Positions 63,627-64,000 of a DNA stretch of 64,000 nt are shown here, one piece after another. Location of the stretch: assembly GCF_001440345.1 (NCBI RefSeq), contig NZ_LJYX01000019.1, forward strand, positions 103,054 to 167,053, given 5' to 3'. Every line of letters begins with the position of its first letter. The stretch's first letter is position 1. The notes beneath the pieces are model-generated. The model made no database searches. It was not told the origin of the DNA and worked only from the letters and a program-made list of their open reading frames with translations. The stretch is from Colwellia sp. TT2012. Lineage in GTDB: Bacteria > Pseudomonadota > Gammaproteobacteria > Enterobacterales > Alteromonadaceae. The position numbers and the translations under genes are program-made.

Positions 63627-63839
63627 GTCTCTATCGATTGGTCGAATTATCTACTGGATTTCACTAGCACCAATAAACGCCCCTCCCCCACCTATACGTG
63701 ATTTAACCCTGTTATACCAAGACTTTACTTATATATGAGCTAGGCACAAAACAGACCCCCTTTAGAATGAAGTGGCATAGTTAATTTGGCCACCTAATTA
63801 GAGGTGTTATTATGCATCTCATACTACTTAGGTGACAAA

Positions 63840-64000
63840 ATGACCAAACAAACAAGACCGACATTTTCAGCAAAATTTAAACTTGAAGCAGCGCAATTAG
63901 TTGTTGATGGTGATCACACCGTAAAAGAAGCGGCTGAATCCCTGAATGTAAGTAAATCTGCGATGGACAAGTGGGTTAGGCAATTAAAGGGTGAACGTTC
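63840..64000 (+). mobile_element. IS3-family transposase OrfA, 5' part (cut by window edge)
   Basis: A frame starting MTKQTRPTFSAKFKLEAAQLV-like (first residues) with a helix-turn-helix (VKEAAESLNVSKSAMDKWV) typical of IS3-family OrfA (IS911 type). The 53 codons seen run off the window. The left inverted repeat may begin near 63768 (TGAAGTGGCATAG) but cannot be tested without the right end. 63627-63767 shows nothing else. Confidence 0.85.

Overview
The window is a typical stretch of gammaproteobacterial chromosome. Its AT-rich codon use, gene orders and protein sequences point to a cold-marine Alteromonadales bacterium close to Colwellia (taxon inferred from memory of the families, not from a search). 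Coding density is high, almost every large gene is a recognisable housekeeping gene, and many blocks keep the order seen in E. coli.

Layout. 1-2934: a two-gene ABC system whose permease is fused to an M1-aminopeptidase-like domain (cut by the window edge). 3118-10665: lysS, prfB (with its programmed +1 frameshift and an odd triplicated 3' end), an orphan fetB-like permease, recJ, dsbC and the divergent fldB; this matches the E. coli fldB-xerD-dsbC-recJ-prfB-lysS block, without xerD and with fetB inserted. 10998-18749: srmB, a TIGR03545/TIGR03546 membrane pair, yaaA, a transaldolase, a 57-residue unknown and an alpha/beta hydrolase. 19028-32270: eno, pyrG, a DUF4202/YbaN/TrmH insert, mazG, relA, rlmD and the divergent barA, the E. 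coli barA/rlmD-relA-mazG-pyrG-eno order. 32412-43731: pdxJ, recO, era, rnc, lepB, lepA, then rseC, rseB, rseA, rpoE with nadB divergent. 43744-46419: ygfX, sdhE, ygfZ, slyD. 46533-52930: recA with an SOS box, the divergent argP/argO pair and mutS. 53138-57779: tRNA-Phe, a broken erythromycin-esterase-like gene, a DUF1289 protein, a SulP transporter and a GntR regulator. 57934-62516: a lipoprotein serine protease, trmB, yggL, mutY, yggX. 62731-64000: tRNA-Phe, tRNA-Thr, an array of tRNA-3'-end-bearing repeats and the start of an IS3-type transposase gene.

The unusual content is mostly between genes. Two families of small palindromic-ended repeats (MITE-like) are present: family A, three copies of exactly 158 bp, and family B, three long copies of 260-308 bp plus one 58-bp hairpin derivative and fragments. 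In family B the two ends of each copy largely match each other but differ between copies, and one copy supplies the last codons and stop of ygfZ. The tRNA-Thr locus is followed by four tandem units of about 136-151 bp, each ending in a copy of the tRNA 3' end, resembling in design the E. coli tyrT/rtT repeats. The prfB tail is present as three 108-bp units. I see no CRISPR array, prophage, secretion system, defence island or biosynthetic cluster. The best candidates for something undescribed are the tRNA-Thr repeat array, the end-matched family B repeats and the prfB tail array.
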